Both the position numbers and the translations under genes were made by a program. From an uncultured Prochlorococcus sp. (GTDB lineage: Bacteria > Cyanobacteriota > Cyanobacteriia > PCC-6307 > Cyanobiaceae): a stretch of DNA of 44,938 bases. The notes under the pieces are model-generated. The model did not search any database. It was not told the origin of the DNA and saw nothing but the letters and a program-made list of their open reading frames with translations. Each line of letters starts with the position of its first letter. The stretch's first letter is position 1. The stretch is from contig CAJWWR010000007.1 of NCBI GenBank assembly GCA_913048245.1, positions 1 through 44,938 of the forward strand. The letters run 5' to 3'. Shown one piece after another: positions 34,765 through 42,243 of the stretch.

Positions 34765-35718
34765 TCAGATCCCTTCTGCGGCTTGGACTTTTTCTACTTG
34801 TTTTTTCTTAAGAACTAGAAGGATTTGAGTTAATCCAACTCCTATAAAAAAGGCAATAAGGCCAATTATTCTGTAGGGGCTTTGTAGAACAACTTCGGTA
34901 TCTAACTGACCAAAGCCACCAACGTTAGGATCTTTTGTCAGTGGATCACCAGCTTTGATCTCATCATTTAAATTTACAATAATTTGCGTGCCAGCAGGTA
35001 GATTTTCTGTTGCAGTATTACCATCATTATTAGTTATATCAATTGCTAAGGAACCATCATCATTTGTATCTATAGAAGTAATGGTACCTGAAGCGGTTGA
35101 AGTGAATAATGAGTTGTTGCTCTTTTCGCCAGTTGGATAGACTTGTCCTCTTCCCCTATTAGCACCAACATGTATTGAATACTTCCCATAATGATATTCT
35201 TTATTAGTAGAAGGGTCTGGGGAAAGTACTGGGAAAGTAATTTCTTTGTTAGTGTCTCCAGGTAAGGGGCCTACAAGGATTATGTTATCTTTATCTTCAC
35301 TGTAGTTAGTGAAATATACACCTTCTGTTTCTTCTTTTATCTCATCACTCCATCTATCTTGTGGAGCAAGTTTAAAGCCATCAGGAAGCATTACAACTGC
35401 TCCAACCTGTAGAGGCACTTCTGATCCATCTGCTCCGATTTCTTTAAGATCTTTTTTATAGGGAATTTTTACTACAGCTTTAAACACACTATCTGCTCCG
35501 ACTGATTGAGGAACCTCTGCAATAGTTGGCATTTGTGCGAGATGACAGTTAGCACAAACTATTTTCCCTGTGGCTTCTCTAGGGGATTCATAATTTTGCT
35601 GAGCCCAAAAAGGATATGCATTAACTGAGTTTGGTGCAAATAAGAATCCAATAATAACTATTATTGAACAAAAAAAGTAAAGTGTTTTTTTCATGATTTT
35701 GGTTTTTAAATTATTCAT
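34765..35718 (-). CDS. petA: Cytochrome f precursor
   Basis: Cytochrome f is the c-type heme subunit of the b6f complex that passes electrons to plastocyanin or cytochrome c6 in the thylakoid lumen. A Sec signal peptide ends at about residue 34 (VNA), exposing Y35, the unusual heme ligand formed by the mature N-terminus in YPFWAQQNY. The heme motif is C55-AN-C58-H59. The C-terminus has one membrane anchor at about 281-302, then a basic stromal tail. An ATG at residue 9 (MKKTLYFF, start 35694) is an alternative and would give a more usual signal peptide. It follows petC by 6 bases. Confidence 0.96.
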   Translation of the reverse strand: MNNLKTKIMKKTLYFFCSIIVIIGFLFAPNSVNAYPFWAQQNYESPREATGKIVCANCHLAQMPTIAEVPQSVGADSVFKAVVKIPYKKDLKEIGADGSEVPLQVGAVVMLPDGFKLAPQDRWSDEIKEETEGVYFTNYSEDKDNIILVGPLPGDTNKEITFPVLSPDPSTNKEYHYGKYSIHVGANRGRGQVYPTGEKSNNSLFTSTASGTITSIDTNDDGSLAIDITNNDGNTATENLPAGTQIIVNLNDEIKAGDPLTKDPNVGGFGQLDTEVVLQSPYRIIGLIAFFIGVGLTQILLVLKKKQVEKVQAAEGI

Positions 35719-35724
35719 AATCTT

Positions 35725-36261
35725 TTAAGCCCACCATGGTTTTTCATTAGTCCTAAAGTCTGTTTCGGTCCATTGTTTAACAATAACTGCATCATCATCA
35801 ACATCAACATGAGCTAAAGCTAAGGAAAGAGGGGCTGGTCCTCTTACCACTTTTCCCTCGGAATTATACTGACTCCCGTGACAAGGGCATATAAATTTGT
35901 TGGCCCCGCTATCCCATGGAACAACACAACCTAAATGTGTACAAATAGCATTAAGACCAAAATCGTTTATTTCACCATTATTTTGAACTATTAAGTAAGT
36001 AGGATCCCCTTTTAGACCTTGAACTAAACTTCTATCTCCAGGCTGATGATTTGCAAGCCAACCTGTTTTTGTGACTGGGTTGCCGAATTCATCTTTTGCA
36101 GATGTTCCACCACCTCCACCACCTGCTCTGAGTGGCATGAAATAATTTGCGACTGGATATAAAGCTCCTAATGCAACGCCAGTGGCTGTTCCAAATGTTA
36201 GAAGATTCATAAATTGCCTTCGACCCATGGAAGGAACATCATTGGAACTTAATTGAGTCAT
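35725..36261 (-). CDS. petC: Cytochrome b6f Rieske iron-sulfur protein
   Basis: The Rieske subunit carries electrons from plastoquinol to cytochrome f through a [2Fe-2S] cluster. The cluster ligands are C107 and H109 in CTHLGC and C125 and H128 in CPCHGS, with C112 and C127 as the disulfide pair. The N-terminus has a twin-arginine motif (R14-R15 in MGRRQFMN) and one uncleaved membrane helix (about 20-42), then a glycine-rich hinge GGGGGG (47-52). Rieske proteins are Tat clients, and tatC is encoded nearby at 36673. It is the first gene of petC-petA-lgt-cobM. ATG start. Confidence 0.97.
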   Translation of the reverse strand: MTQLSSNDVPSMGRRQFMNLLTFGTATGVALGALYPVANYFMPLRAGGGGGGTSAKDEFGNPVTKTGWLANHQPGDRSLVQGLKGDPTYLIVQNNGEINDFGLNAICTHLGCVVPWDSGANKFICPCHGSQYNSEGKVVRGPAPLSLALAHVDVDDDAVIVKQWTETDFRTNEKPWWA

Positions 36262-36343
36262 TCGATACTATGATCTGTTATTTATTAGCTATTATGAATC
36301 AAATCGTACTCTTTCTGTTAAAAATAGATAGGACTTTTAATAA

Positions 36344-36372
36344 TTTATAGGTTTTTGCGTATTGTTAACCAA
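36344..36372 (-). promoter_or_regulatory. Candidate promoter for petC-petA-lgt-cobM
   Basis: On the minus strand TTGGTT (36367-36372) is separated by exactly 17 bases from TATAAA (36344-36349), close to bacterial -35 and -10 consensus. Transcription would start near 36337, leaving a leader of about 75 bases before petC. It overlaps the space before the divergent DUF3067 gene. No experimental support is available here. Confidence 0.45.
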
Positions 36373-36383
36373 CGTCTAATCAA

Positions 36384-36704
36384 ATGATGAAACCTTTAAA
36401 AGTAGAAGAAGTGATTTTCTATTTAATAAATAGATGGGGCAAAAGATATGATTTCAGATTATTTAAGAGGCAAAACTGCCTATATTTGCAAATGATGTGG
36501 AAATATCTTGAGCAGGAATCGTTCCCCTTATCTGAAGATGAATATACAAAATCACTGGCGGAAAAAATTGATATTTTAAATCGAGGTGGTTACTCAGATG
36601 AGGTAAGAAATTGGCTTTTAACTGTTAATTCAAGGCCAAGGTTAGGTAGAGCTGTTAGCCTCCAACTTAAAATTAATGAGAAGATGAGAGAGTTTTTTCT
36701 TTAA
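36384..36704 (+). CDS. DUF3067 family protein
   Basis: This 106-residue soluble protein is found in cyanobacteria and plastids. I recognise it as DUF3067 from the start KVEEVIFYLINRWGKRYDFRLFKR, the middle LYLQMMWKYLEQESFPL, and the end VRNWLLTVNSRPRLGRAVSLQL. No biochemical function is established to my knowledge. It diverges from petC across 122 bases, and its 3' end overlaps tatC on the other strand by 32 bases, a long convergent overlap. Position between petC and tatC suggests a thylakoid or photosynthesis link, but this is inference from neighbours only. Confidence 0.8.
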   Translation: MMKPLKVEEVIFYLINRWGKRYDFRLFKRQNCLYLQMMWKYLEQESFPLSEDEYTKSLAEKIDILNRGGYSDEVRNWLLTVNSRPRLGRAVSLQLKINEKMREFFL

Positions 36705-37434
36705 TTGATTCGGATAGATAAGTAAGGCCAGTGCCTACAAAAAATAATAATATTATTGATAAAGATAGAAGAGACATGGTTAGTGGATCAGTAGATGGAG
36801 TAATAACGGCAGATAAGATGGCGGAAAACATCACAACTATTTTCCAATTTGAGATCATTTTTTCTGTTGTTACTATTCCTAGTGAACCCAGAATGAATTG
36901 CAAAACTGGTAATTGAAATGCTACTGCAGTGCTAGACATTAGTAGAAGCACAAAATCAAAATATTTTTCAATAGACCATATTGGTTCAACTATATCTGCC
37001 CCAAACTTAATGAAAAAACTTACTGCAGCAGGAACTAAAACCCACCATGAGAATAATAAACCAAGAAAAAATAATATTCCTGAACCTAAAACTGCGGGTA
37101 AAATAAGACCTTTTTCCTTGCTCGTTAATCCTGGAGAAATAAATAGAATTATTTGATAAAAAATATATGGTAACGAAATAATTAAACCCGTATAACCAGC
37201 TATTTTTATAGCAACGAATAAGAATTCACCTGGCGAAAGTTGTAATAATCTAATATTTTTTGCTGGAATTTCTAAGAAATTTATTATTGGCTTTATAACT
37301 AAGAAACTAAAAAATATTGATATTACGATGGATAAAATGGAATTTATTATTCTTTGTCTTAATTCATCCAAATGCTCGGTAAAAGGCATACTTTTATCGG
37401 AGTTTAATTCTAATTTGTTATTGACATTGCTCAT
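36673..37434 (-). CDS. tatC: Sec-independent protein translocase TatC
   Basis: TatC is the core receptor of the twin-arginine translocase, which exports folded proteins across thylakoid and plasma membranes. The protein has six hydrophobic segments. The first cytoplasmic stretch carries MPFTEHLDELRQRIINS, the diagnostic TatC motif that binds twin-arginine signals. I chose ATG at 37434 (253 residues); a TTG at 37446 would add four residues. No tatA or tatB is in the window. Likely local clients are PetC and the lipoprotein at 14871. It follows the small membrane protein gene by 43 bases and overlaps DUF3067 by 32. Confidence 0.94.
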   Translation of the reverse strand: MSNVNNKLELNSDKSMPFTEHLDELRQRIINSILSIVISIFFSFLVIKPIINFLEIPAKNIRLLQLSPGEFLFVAIKIAGYTGLIISLPYIFYQIILFISPGLTSKEKGLILPAVLGSGILFFLGLLFSWWVLVPAAVSFFIKFGADIVEPIWSIEKYFDFVLLLMSSTAVAFQLPVLQFILGSLGIVTTEKMISNWKIVVMFSAILSAVITPSTDPLTMSLLSLSIILLFFVGTGLTYLSESIKEKTLSSSH

Positions 37435-37477
37435 TGAAGCTATCAAACATTAATTATTTATAATTGGATATATTGAA

Positions 37478-37732
37478 TTAATTCTTTGGATTTGTAGGGT
37501 CGGGAAGAAGAAATGGAGGGCAATCATTTAGTGAAGATTCTCCATAAGTTTCATATTCTCTATAACCGCCCATTTTCCCATTGGTTTTCATTAGGGCACT
37601 TACAAAAGCTAGTAATAAGAACACAGTTGGTGCCCCAATTATTAGAGCAGCACCAAATAAATATCCAACTATGAATTCAGGGAAGGTATGGTTACCTAAA
37701 AATTCATGAGATCCTAAAAGAAAATCAAACAT
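37478..37732 (-). CDS. Small conserved-looking membrane protein (84 aa)
   Basis: I do not recognise the family. Starting at ATG 37732 (MFDFLLGSHEFLG), the protein has 84 residues. One hydrophobic helix lies at about residues 19-46 (FIVGYLFGAALIIGAPTVFLLLAFVSALM), followed by a hydrophilic tail with GGYREYETYGESSLND and CPPFLLPDP. A TTG ten codons upstream (37762) would add a lysine-rich extension. It is sandwiched between RqcH/NFACT (3-33 bases) and tatC (43 bases) on one strand. The Tyr- and Pro-rich C-terminal tail looks like that of a small thylakoid subunit, but no role is shown. Confidence 0.65.
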   Translation of the reverse strand: MFDFLLGSHEFLGNHTFPEFIVGYLFGAALIIGAPTVFLLLAFVSALMKTNGKMGGYREYETYGESSLNDCPPFLLPDPTNPKN

Positions 37733-37765
37733 CTTAAAAATTTTTTTCTTTATTATAATCAAAAT

Positions 37766-39481
37766 TTAACTTTCACGAATCTTTTTTATATAATCTTCGC
37801 CTCTTGTTGGATTTCCCCATAAAATTTGTTGTTTCTTAAAAGAAACGCAACCTAATCCGCCTTTATTAATTTTATTCAAATCTTTAATATTGACTAAATT
37901 AATAGGCACTTTAAAATTGCCTTTCGCTTTACTAAAGAATGCTGCAATATCTGCAGATATTTGAATATCATTAGATGTTGGATCTTTTACTGATGATTTT
38001 AAAACTACGTGACTTCCAGGAGACTCTTGGGCATGAAACCAAAGGTCTCCTTTTTTGGAATATTTGAAACTTATTAAATCATTTTGTTTCATATTTCTTC
38101 CAACTTGAATTACTAAATTATCTGGGGACTTAAATTCGATAGGTGAGAAATTATAAAAGTTCTGCTTCTTTTTTATTGTTTTTGATTTTTCTCTTAGATT
38201 AAATTCCTTCATTAGTTCCGCTTTAAGATCTTCTAGTTGATTTAGTTTAATTTTTAGAGACTCAAGATTTAAATAATTTAAATTTTCCAACATTACACTG
38301 TATTCATTTAACCTTTTAATTTTGTTTTCATAGATTCTTATTCTTTCTAAAATTAAATTTTTTGCTCTTTTTAACTTTTTAGTTTTTTTATAGAGTTTTT
38401 CAGCTTCAAGTATATTTTTTTTCTCTAAATTGGGATTTAGAAAAATATTGTCCGCTTTTTGTCTGTAACTCTCGAAGTTTTCTGATTTGTTTAGTAATTC
38501 TTTTTGATCATTCAAGTTTTTAAGCTCTAAGCTCGATTGTTTAAAGATAAGATTTTTTATTCTTGTAAATAAATTACTAATTCTATTTAGATCCAAATAA
38601 TGAGAATAGTAATCTTCTAACTGCTCAATCAAATACTGGTGCTCTCCTTTTTTTATATTATTCTTTGGAATCCATACAGAGTAAAAATAATTATCAAAAA
38701 TTGAGTATCTGAAATTATTAGTATTGAAATTAATTATCCATGTTTTCCAGGCCTTAAATATAATTTCTAAATTTTTTAAGTCTATATTCTCGATATTTTT
38801 ATCCATCAAGTTTTTTGTTTTTAAATTCGCAAAGTATTCAATTTGTCTAGTTAAAATTGGACTTACTCCTTGATAGTTGTTCATTAGACATTTTTTTAGT
38901 TCTTGAGGTGCCACAGATAAGGTTTTTAACCAATCTTCAAAAGATTCATTCTCGTTGGGTTCTTTTTTATAATTTTTTGGAGGATCAGAGTAAGTTGATC
39001 CTGTAGAAATAATCCTAAAACTAGATTGATTCGACTTAATCTGTTTGCCAGCACTAATAATTTTAAAATTTTTGTCTAAGTAAAAAAAATTGCTATGTTT
39101 TCCCATTAATTCAATTATCAAATATTTAGTGATTGCTTCTCCTGGCTTCTTTGCAAACTCAAATTTAATTACTCTTTCATACCTATCTTGATGAATCCCA
39201 ACTAGAGCCATATATTTAAGACCATAAGTAAGTTGCTTTGCAAGAGTACTTTCTGCTCCTATTCTCTCTGGTTTTCTTATACATAGAATCCTTGCGCAAT
39301 CTCCTTGCCAGCTTATCTCAACCCATTGTTGTTTCTTAATTCCTCTAAAGCAGAGTTGAATAGTATTTGATTCAGGTTGTTGAGCCTTTTCGAATTTTGA
39401 TGGTAAAATTTCTACTGATAAATAATGCAATATGGATTTGATCGAGGTTATGTCCATTATTTGAGGAACACCTTTAGGCAT
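37766..39481 (-). CDS. RqcH/NFACT family protein (ribosome quality control)
   Basis: NFACT proteins (RqcH in bacteria, Rqc2/NEMF in eukaryotes) bind stalled 50S subunits and recruit tRNA-Ala to add alanine tails. The 571-residue protein has the NFACT-N domain (about 9-230), with the diagnostic D99-R100 (HQDRYERVIKF), the pair needed for tailing in studied RqcH. Two coiled-coil arms rich in Lys, Glu and Leu follow (about 300-430), then the NFACT-R domain with KYSKKGDLWFHAQESPGSHVVL. It was long annotated as a fibronectin-binding protein, which is misleading. Two ATGs are open (39481 and residue 9). It diverges from gmk by 47 bases. Confidence 0.88.
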   Translation of the reverse strand: MPKGVPQIMDITSIKSILHYLSVEILPSKFEKAQQPESNTIQLCFRGIKKQQWVEISWQGDCARILCIRKPERIGAESTLAKQLTYGLKYMALVGIHQDRYERVIKFEFAKKPGEAITKYLIIELMGKHSNFFYLDKNFKIISAGKQIKSNQSSFRIISTGSTYSDPPKNYKKEPNENESFEDWLKTLSVAPQELKKCLMNNYQGVSPILTRQIEYFANLKTKNLMDKNIENIDLKNLEIIFKAWKTWIINFNTNNFRYSIFDNYFYSVWIPKNNIKKGEHQYLIEQLEDYYSHYLDLNRISNLFTRIKNLIFKQSSLELKNLNDQKELLNKSENFESYRQKADNIFLNPNLEKKNILEAEKLYKKTKKLKRAKNLILERIRIYENKIKRLNEYSVMLENLNYLNLESLKIKLNQLEDLKAELMKEFNLREKSKTIKKKQNFYNFSPIEFKSPDNLVIQVGRNMKQNDLISFKYSKKGDLWFHAQESPGSHVVLKSSVKDPTSNDIQISADIAAFFSKAKGNFKVPINLVNIKDLNKINKGGLGCVSFKKQQILWGNPTRGEDYIKKIRES

Positions 39482-39528
39482 TATTATGAGACTTCTAAGA
39501 GTAACAATTTTACATCAAAATAATTAAT

Positions 39529-40089
39529 ATGAAAAACAAGGGTAAGCTTATTATCATTACTGGACCTAGCGGAGTTGGGAAAGGGACAGTTGTAAAAGAA
39601 TTAATAGGAAACAATAAAAACTTTTGGCTATCTATATCTGCCACTACAAGACAGCCAAGAAAAGGAGAAATACATGGTAAGGAATATTATTTTTATAACA
39701 GAAAAGAATTCAAAAAGAAGATTAATGAAGGTTTATTTTTAGAATGGGCAGAATTTGCTGGAAATCTCTATGGAACACCAGCAGAGTCAGTAACAGAGAG
39801 AATAAATAATGGAAAGATGGTTATTTTGGAAATTGAGGTTGAAGGCGCTAAGCAAATACGAGAGAAGTATCCAGATAATTTATCAATTTTTTTATTACCT
39901 CCTAGCATAGAAGAACTTGAGAGAAGGATAAGGAATAGAGGGACTGATGATGAAAACTCTATATTAAAAAGATTAAAACGAGCACAACATGAAATAGAGT
40001 CATCCATAGATTTTGATTTTGCTATTACAAATCAAAATGTAGATGACTCTATAAGAGTTATTTTGGACTTGATTAAACCTTCTAATTAG
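39529..40089 (+). CDS. gmk: Guanylate kinase
   Basis: This enzyme phosphorylates GMP to GDP with ATP, supplying GTP and dGTP. The 186-residue protein has the P-loop GPSGVGKG (12-19) and the GMP-binding segment [21 protein letters not shown] (about 37-57). The [14 protein letters not shown] region and the lid sequence [10 protein letters not shown] (about 132-141) complete the family pattern. Length is standard. ATG start at 39529, with only 47 bases to the divergent RqcH gene. It converges on psaJ with a 4-base overlap of stop codons. Confidence 0.96.
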   Translation: MKNKGKLIIITGPSGVGKGTVVKELIGNNKNFWLSISATTRQPRKGEIHGKEYYFYNRKEFKKKINEGLFLEWAEFAGNLYGTPAESVTERINNGKMVILEIEVEGAKQIREKYPDNLSIFLLPPSIEELERRIRNRGTDDENSILKRLKRAQHEIESSIDFDFAITNQNVDDSIRVILDLIKPSN

Positions 40090-40220
40090 CTCATAGGATG
40101 GAATAACAAGTCAGGGAAGAATCTATTGAATTCTATAATTATCCCAGCAGTCATGGTTAGCCATATTGCTGCTACGACGGGAGCTGATCTGATGAATTTT
40201 GTATTTAAGATTTTAAACAT
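40086..40220 (-). CDS. psaJ: Photosystem I reaction center subunit IX (PsaJ)
   Basis: This 44-residue one-helix PSI subunit is too short for most ORF calls. It starts at ATG 40220, 28 bases after the psaF stop. The sequence fits PsaJ: a short polar lead [16 protein letters not shown], a single membrane helix (about 14-34, [20 protein letters not shown]), and the terminal PDLLFHPM. PsaJ neighbours PsaF in the complex and helps hold it, and the psaF-psaJ gene order is conserved in cyanobacteria and many algal plastids. Its stop overlaps the convergent gmk stop by 4 bases. Confidence 0.95.
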   Translation of the reverse strand: MFKILNTKFIRSAPVVAAIWLTMTAGIIIEFNRFFPDLLFHPMS

Positions 40221-40248
40221 TTGAATTAAGAGTAATTACTTGGTTGAA

Positions 40249-40803
40249 CTAACGGGGGCCATTGAGTGTAATATTTTTATCCTCTTCTCTAAGTTCCCCA
40301 CTGCGACCTTGCTTATTTGCTAGTAGCGGCCATTGCGCTCCTTTGACAAGACATTTCTTAGCCAAATCAAAATCAATAATGATTTCCATCTCTGCAGGGT
40401 TTTTAGTCTTTTTGGATTCAATCAAATATTCTCTGCCAGACCAACCTATGATTCCTGCAATGTATATGAAAAGAACTCCAGGGATTAATAGGTCACCTTC
40501 ATGGCCTCTATTTAGTAATGCACCAAATGGTTCTAGAGGAGGACCAATTAATAGATGTGGTAATCCATCATCACCGCAAAGGGCTTTACCATATCTTTCG
40601 AACCTAGCTAGGTCCTTTGGAGTAGTGGCTGAATTAGCTCTTTCGATGAATTTAGGATTCTCTGAACAAGTTTGGAGAGCAGATGCCGTAAATTCAGTAC
40701 TAGCTCTATCAGCATTTAATGTTGGTCCGTTAGCAGCAAAGGCTAATGGAGTAATTCCAACAATTAAAAAAACCGAAGTTATGATTGAAAAAAAGAATTT
40801 CAT
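40249..40803 (-). CDS. psaF: Photosystem I reaction center subunit III (PsaF)
   Basis: PsaF is a lumen-facing PSI subunit near the plastocyanin/cytochrome c6 docking site. A signal peptide covers about residues 1-23 (ending LAFA). The lumenal domain includes TCSENPKFIERANSATTPKDLARFERYGKALCGDDGLPHLL with its two cysteines. One membrane helix follows at about 107-128, and a stromal tail ends NITLNGPR. I chose ATG at 40803 (184 residues) because the TTG three codons upstream would spoil the signal peptide. It leads the psaF-psaJ operon and diverges from tsaD over 71 bases. Confidence 0.96.
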   Translation of the reverse strand: MKFFFSIITSVFLIVGITPLAFAANGPTLNADRASTEFTASALQTCSENPKFIERANSATTPKDLARFERYGKALCGDDGLPHLLIGPPLEPFGALLNRGHEGDLLIPGVLFIYIAGIIGWSGREYLIESKKTKNPAEMEIIIDFDLAKKCLVKGAQWPLLANKQGRSGELREEDKNITLNGPR

Positions 40804-40874
40804 GAGTTGCAATCTTTAATTCCGTTATTTTTGGTAGGAAATTAATATTAAAATAAACCAAATTCAAGTCTTAT

Positions 40875-41945
40875 ATGCATAAAGTTCTAGCTATTGAAAC
40901 AAGTTGTGATGAGACTTCAGTTTCTGTGGTGTCCAAGTCTAGTGATTTTTATAAAATCCATTCAAATATAATAGCTTCTCAAATTAAGGATCATGCCAAG
41001 TGGGGAGGCGTTGTCCCAGAGCTTGCCGCAAGAAAACACCTTGAACTTTTGCCAGAGGTACTTGAAAAAGCTCTCGAATCCTCCAGGACTGACTTTAATG
41101 AATTTGATGCAATCGCCTCTACAGTGGCTCCTGGGTTAGTTGGGTGCCTAAGAGTGGGTTCTATTACTGCTAGGTCTCTTTCTTTGTTATATTCAAAACC
41201 CTTCTTGGGTATTCATCATTTAGAGGGGCATCTATCTTCAATTTTATTTTTAAAAGATTACCCTAAGCCACCATATCTTGTTTTACTAGTTAGTGGAGGA
41301 CATACAGAACTTATTAAGTTAGGAGATGGTAATAGTATGGAGAGACTTGGAAGAAGTCATGATGATGCGGCTGGTGAAGCTTTCGATAAAGTTGGAAGAT
41401 TACTAGGCTTAGGATATCCTGGTGGACCAGAAATAGAAAAAACTGCTAGGAATGGCGATCCTTACAAATTTGATTTGCCAAAATGTAAGATATCGGATGG
41501 GAAAGGAGGTTTTCTGAAATATGACTTCTCATTTAGCGGTCTGAAAACAGCAGTTTTAAGATTGACGCAGAAGATTAATGAAAATCAGGAAATATTACCT
41601 ATTGAAGATATCGCCGCGAGTTTTGAAAGAGTTGTAGCAGAGGTTCTTGTCGAAAGATCAATTCGTTGTTGTGTTGATTATAATTTACTTAATATTGTGG
41701 TCGTAGGTGGAGTAGCAGCAAACAATACATTAAGAAAAATTATGATTACTGAAGCCAAGAAAAAATCCATTAAAGTTTATTTAGCTCCTCTGTCACTTTG
41801 CACTGATAATGCAGCAATGATTGGAGCCGCAGCCTTATCTAGATTAAGTAATTGGAATTGCCAAAGTTCCTTAAAACTAGGAGTCTCGGGAAGGTTGCCT
41901 ATCAACTTAGCTTCTTCACTTTATAGGAAGACACCTCCTTTCTAA
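40875..41945 (+). CDS. tsaD: tRNA N6-threonylcarbamoyladenosine synthase subunit TsaD
   Basis: TsaD transfers the threonylcarbamoyl group onto A37 of ANN-decoding tRNAs, with TsaB and TsaE. The 356-residue protein has an ASKHA fold. Its N-terminus is LAIETSCDETSVSVV, the metal-binding histidines are H115 and H119 (HLEGH), and LLVSGGHTELIKLG, GEAFDKVGRLLGLGYPGGP and the late DNAAMIGAAA motif are all present. It was formerly annotated as the glycoprotease Gcp. ATG start at 40875. The hli gene follows after 10 bases, an arrangement that suggests co-transcription. Confidence 0.96.
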   Translation: MHKVLAIETSCDETSVSVVSKSSDFYKIHSNIIASQIKDHAKWGGVVPELAARKHLELLPEVLEKALESSRTDFNEFDAIASTVAPGLVGCLRVGSITARSLSLLYSKPFLGIHHLEGHLSSILFLKDYPKPPYLVLLVSGGHTELIKLGDGNSMERLGRSHDDAAGEAFDKVGRLLGLGYPGGPEIEKTARNGDPYKFDLPKCKISDGKGGFLKYDFSFSGLKTAVLRLTQKINENQEILPIEDIAASFERVVAEVLVERSIRCCVDYNLLNIVVVGGVAANNTLRKIMITEAKKKSIKVYLAPLSLCTDNAAMIGAAALSRLSNWNCQSSLKLGVSGRLPINLASSLYRKTPPF

Positions 41946-41955
41946 GTATAATTAA

Positions 41956-42132
41956 ATGAATAAAAAAATTAACAAAATTGAAAGAGAGCCAGAAAAACTA
42001 GTCGATAAATCTGAGCTTAATTTATGGAAACGAGGTTTTACTCCTCAAGCGGAAATATGGAATGGTAGAATGGCAACTATAGGAATTGGTTTGATATTAA
42101 TATTAATTACTTATTTGAATAGAATTTCTTAA
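41956..42132 (+). CDS. hli: High-light-inducible protein (Hli/Scp)
   Basis: This 58-residue one-helix protein of the chlorophyll a/b-binding superfamily is too short for most ORF calls. The diagnostic helix motif is AEIWNGRMATIGIGL (about 32-46), matching the consensus ExxNGRxAMxG with Thr-Ile in place of Met. The N-terminal 30 residues are charged and include GFTPQAE, a common lead-in for Hli proteins. Hlips bind chlorophyll and carotenoid and protect photosystem II assembly and pigments under excess light; many copies are typical of Prochlorococcus. It is 10 bases after tsaD and followed by an 11-bp AT-only inverted repeat. Confidence 0.9.
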   Translation: MNKKINKIEREPEKLVDKSELNLWKRGFTPQAEIWNGRMATIGIGLILILITYLNRIS

Positions 42133-42164
42133 TTAATTAAGTTTTTTAAATTTGTAAATTAATA

Positions 42165-42193
42165 AATATTTTTATATAGTTGATAAAAATATT
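42165..42193. repeat. 11-bp perfect inverted repeat after hli
   Basis: AATATTTTTAT (42165-42175) and ATAAAAATATT (42183-42193) form a perfect 11-bp stem around a 7-base loop, 32 bases after the hli stop and 50 before the antiporter gene. The stem contains no G or C and there is no T-tract behind it on the plus strand, so it is not a standard terminator. A second, shorter palindrome, TTGATTTAATCAA, lies at 42198-42210. Both could be protein-binding sites, RNA-end stabilisers or products of AT bias. Confidence 0.45.
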
Positions 42194-42243
42194 AAAATTG
42201 ATTTAATCAAATAGATTAGTTCTTTTAATTATCGGAAACTTAT

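Noticed and set aside
40262-40819. 185-codon open frame on the plus strand covering nearly all of psaF
   Set aside because: It is the exact antisense of a well-supported psaF gene with signal peptide and PsaF motifs. The antisense frame has no recognisable domain and arises from codon bias.
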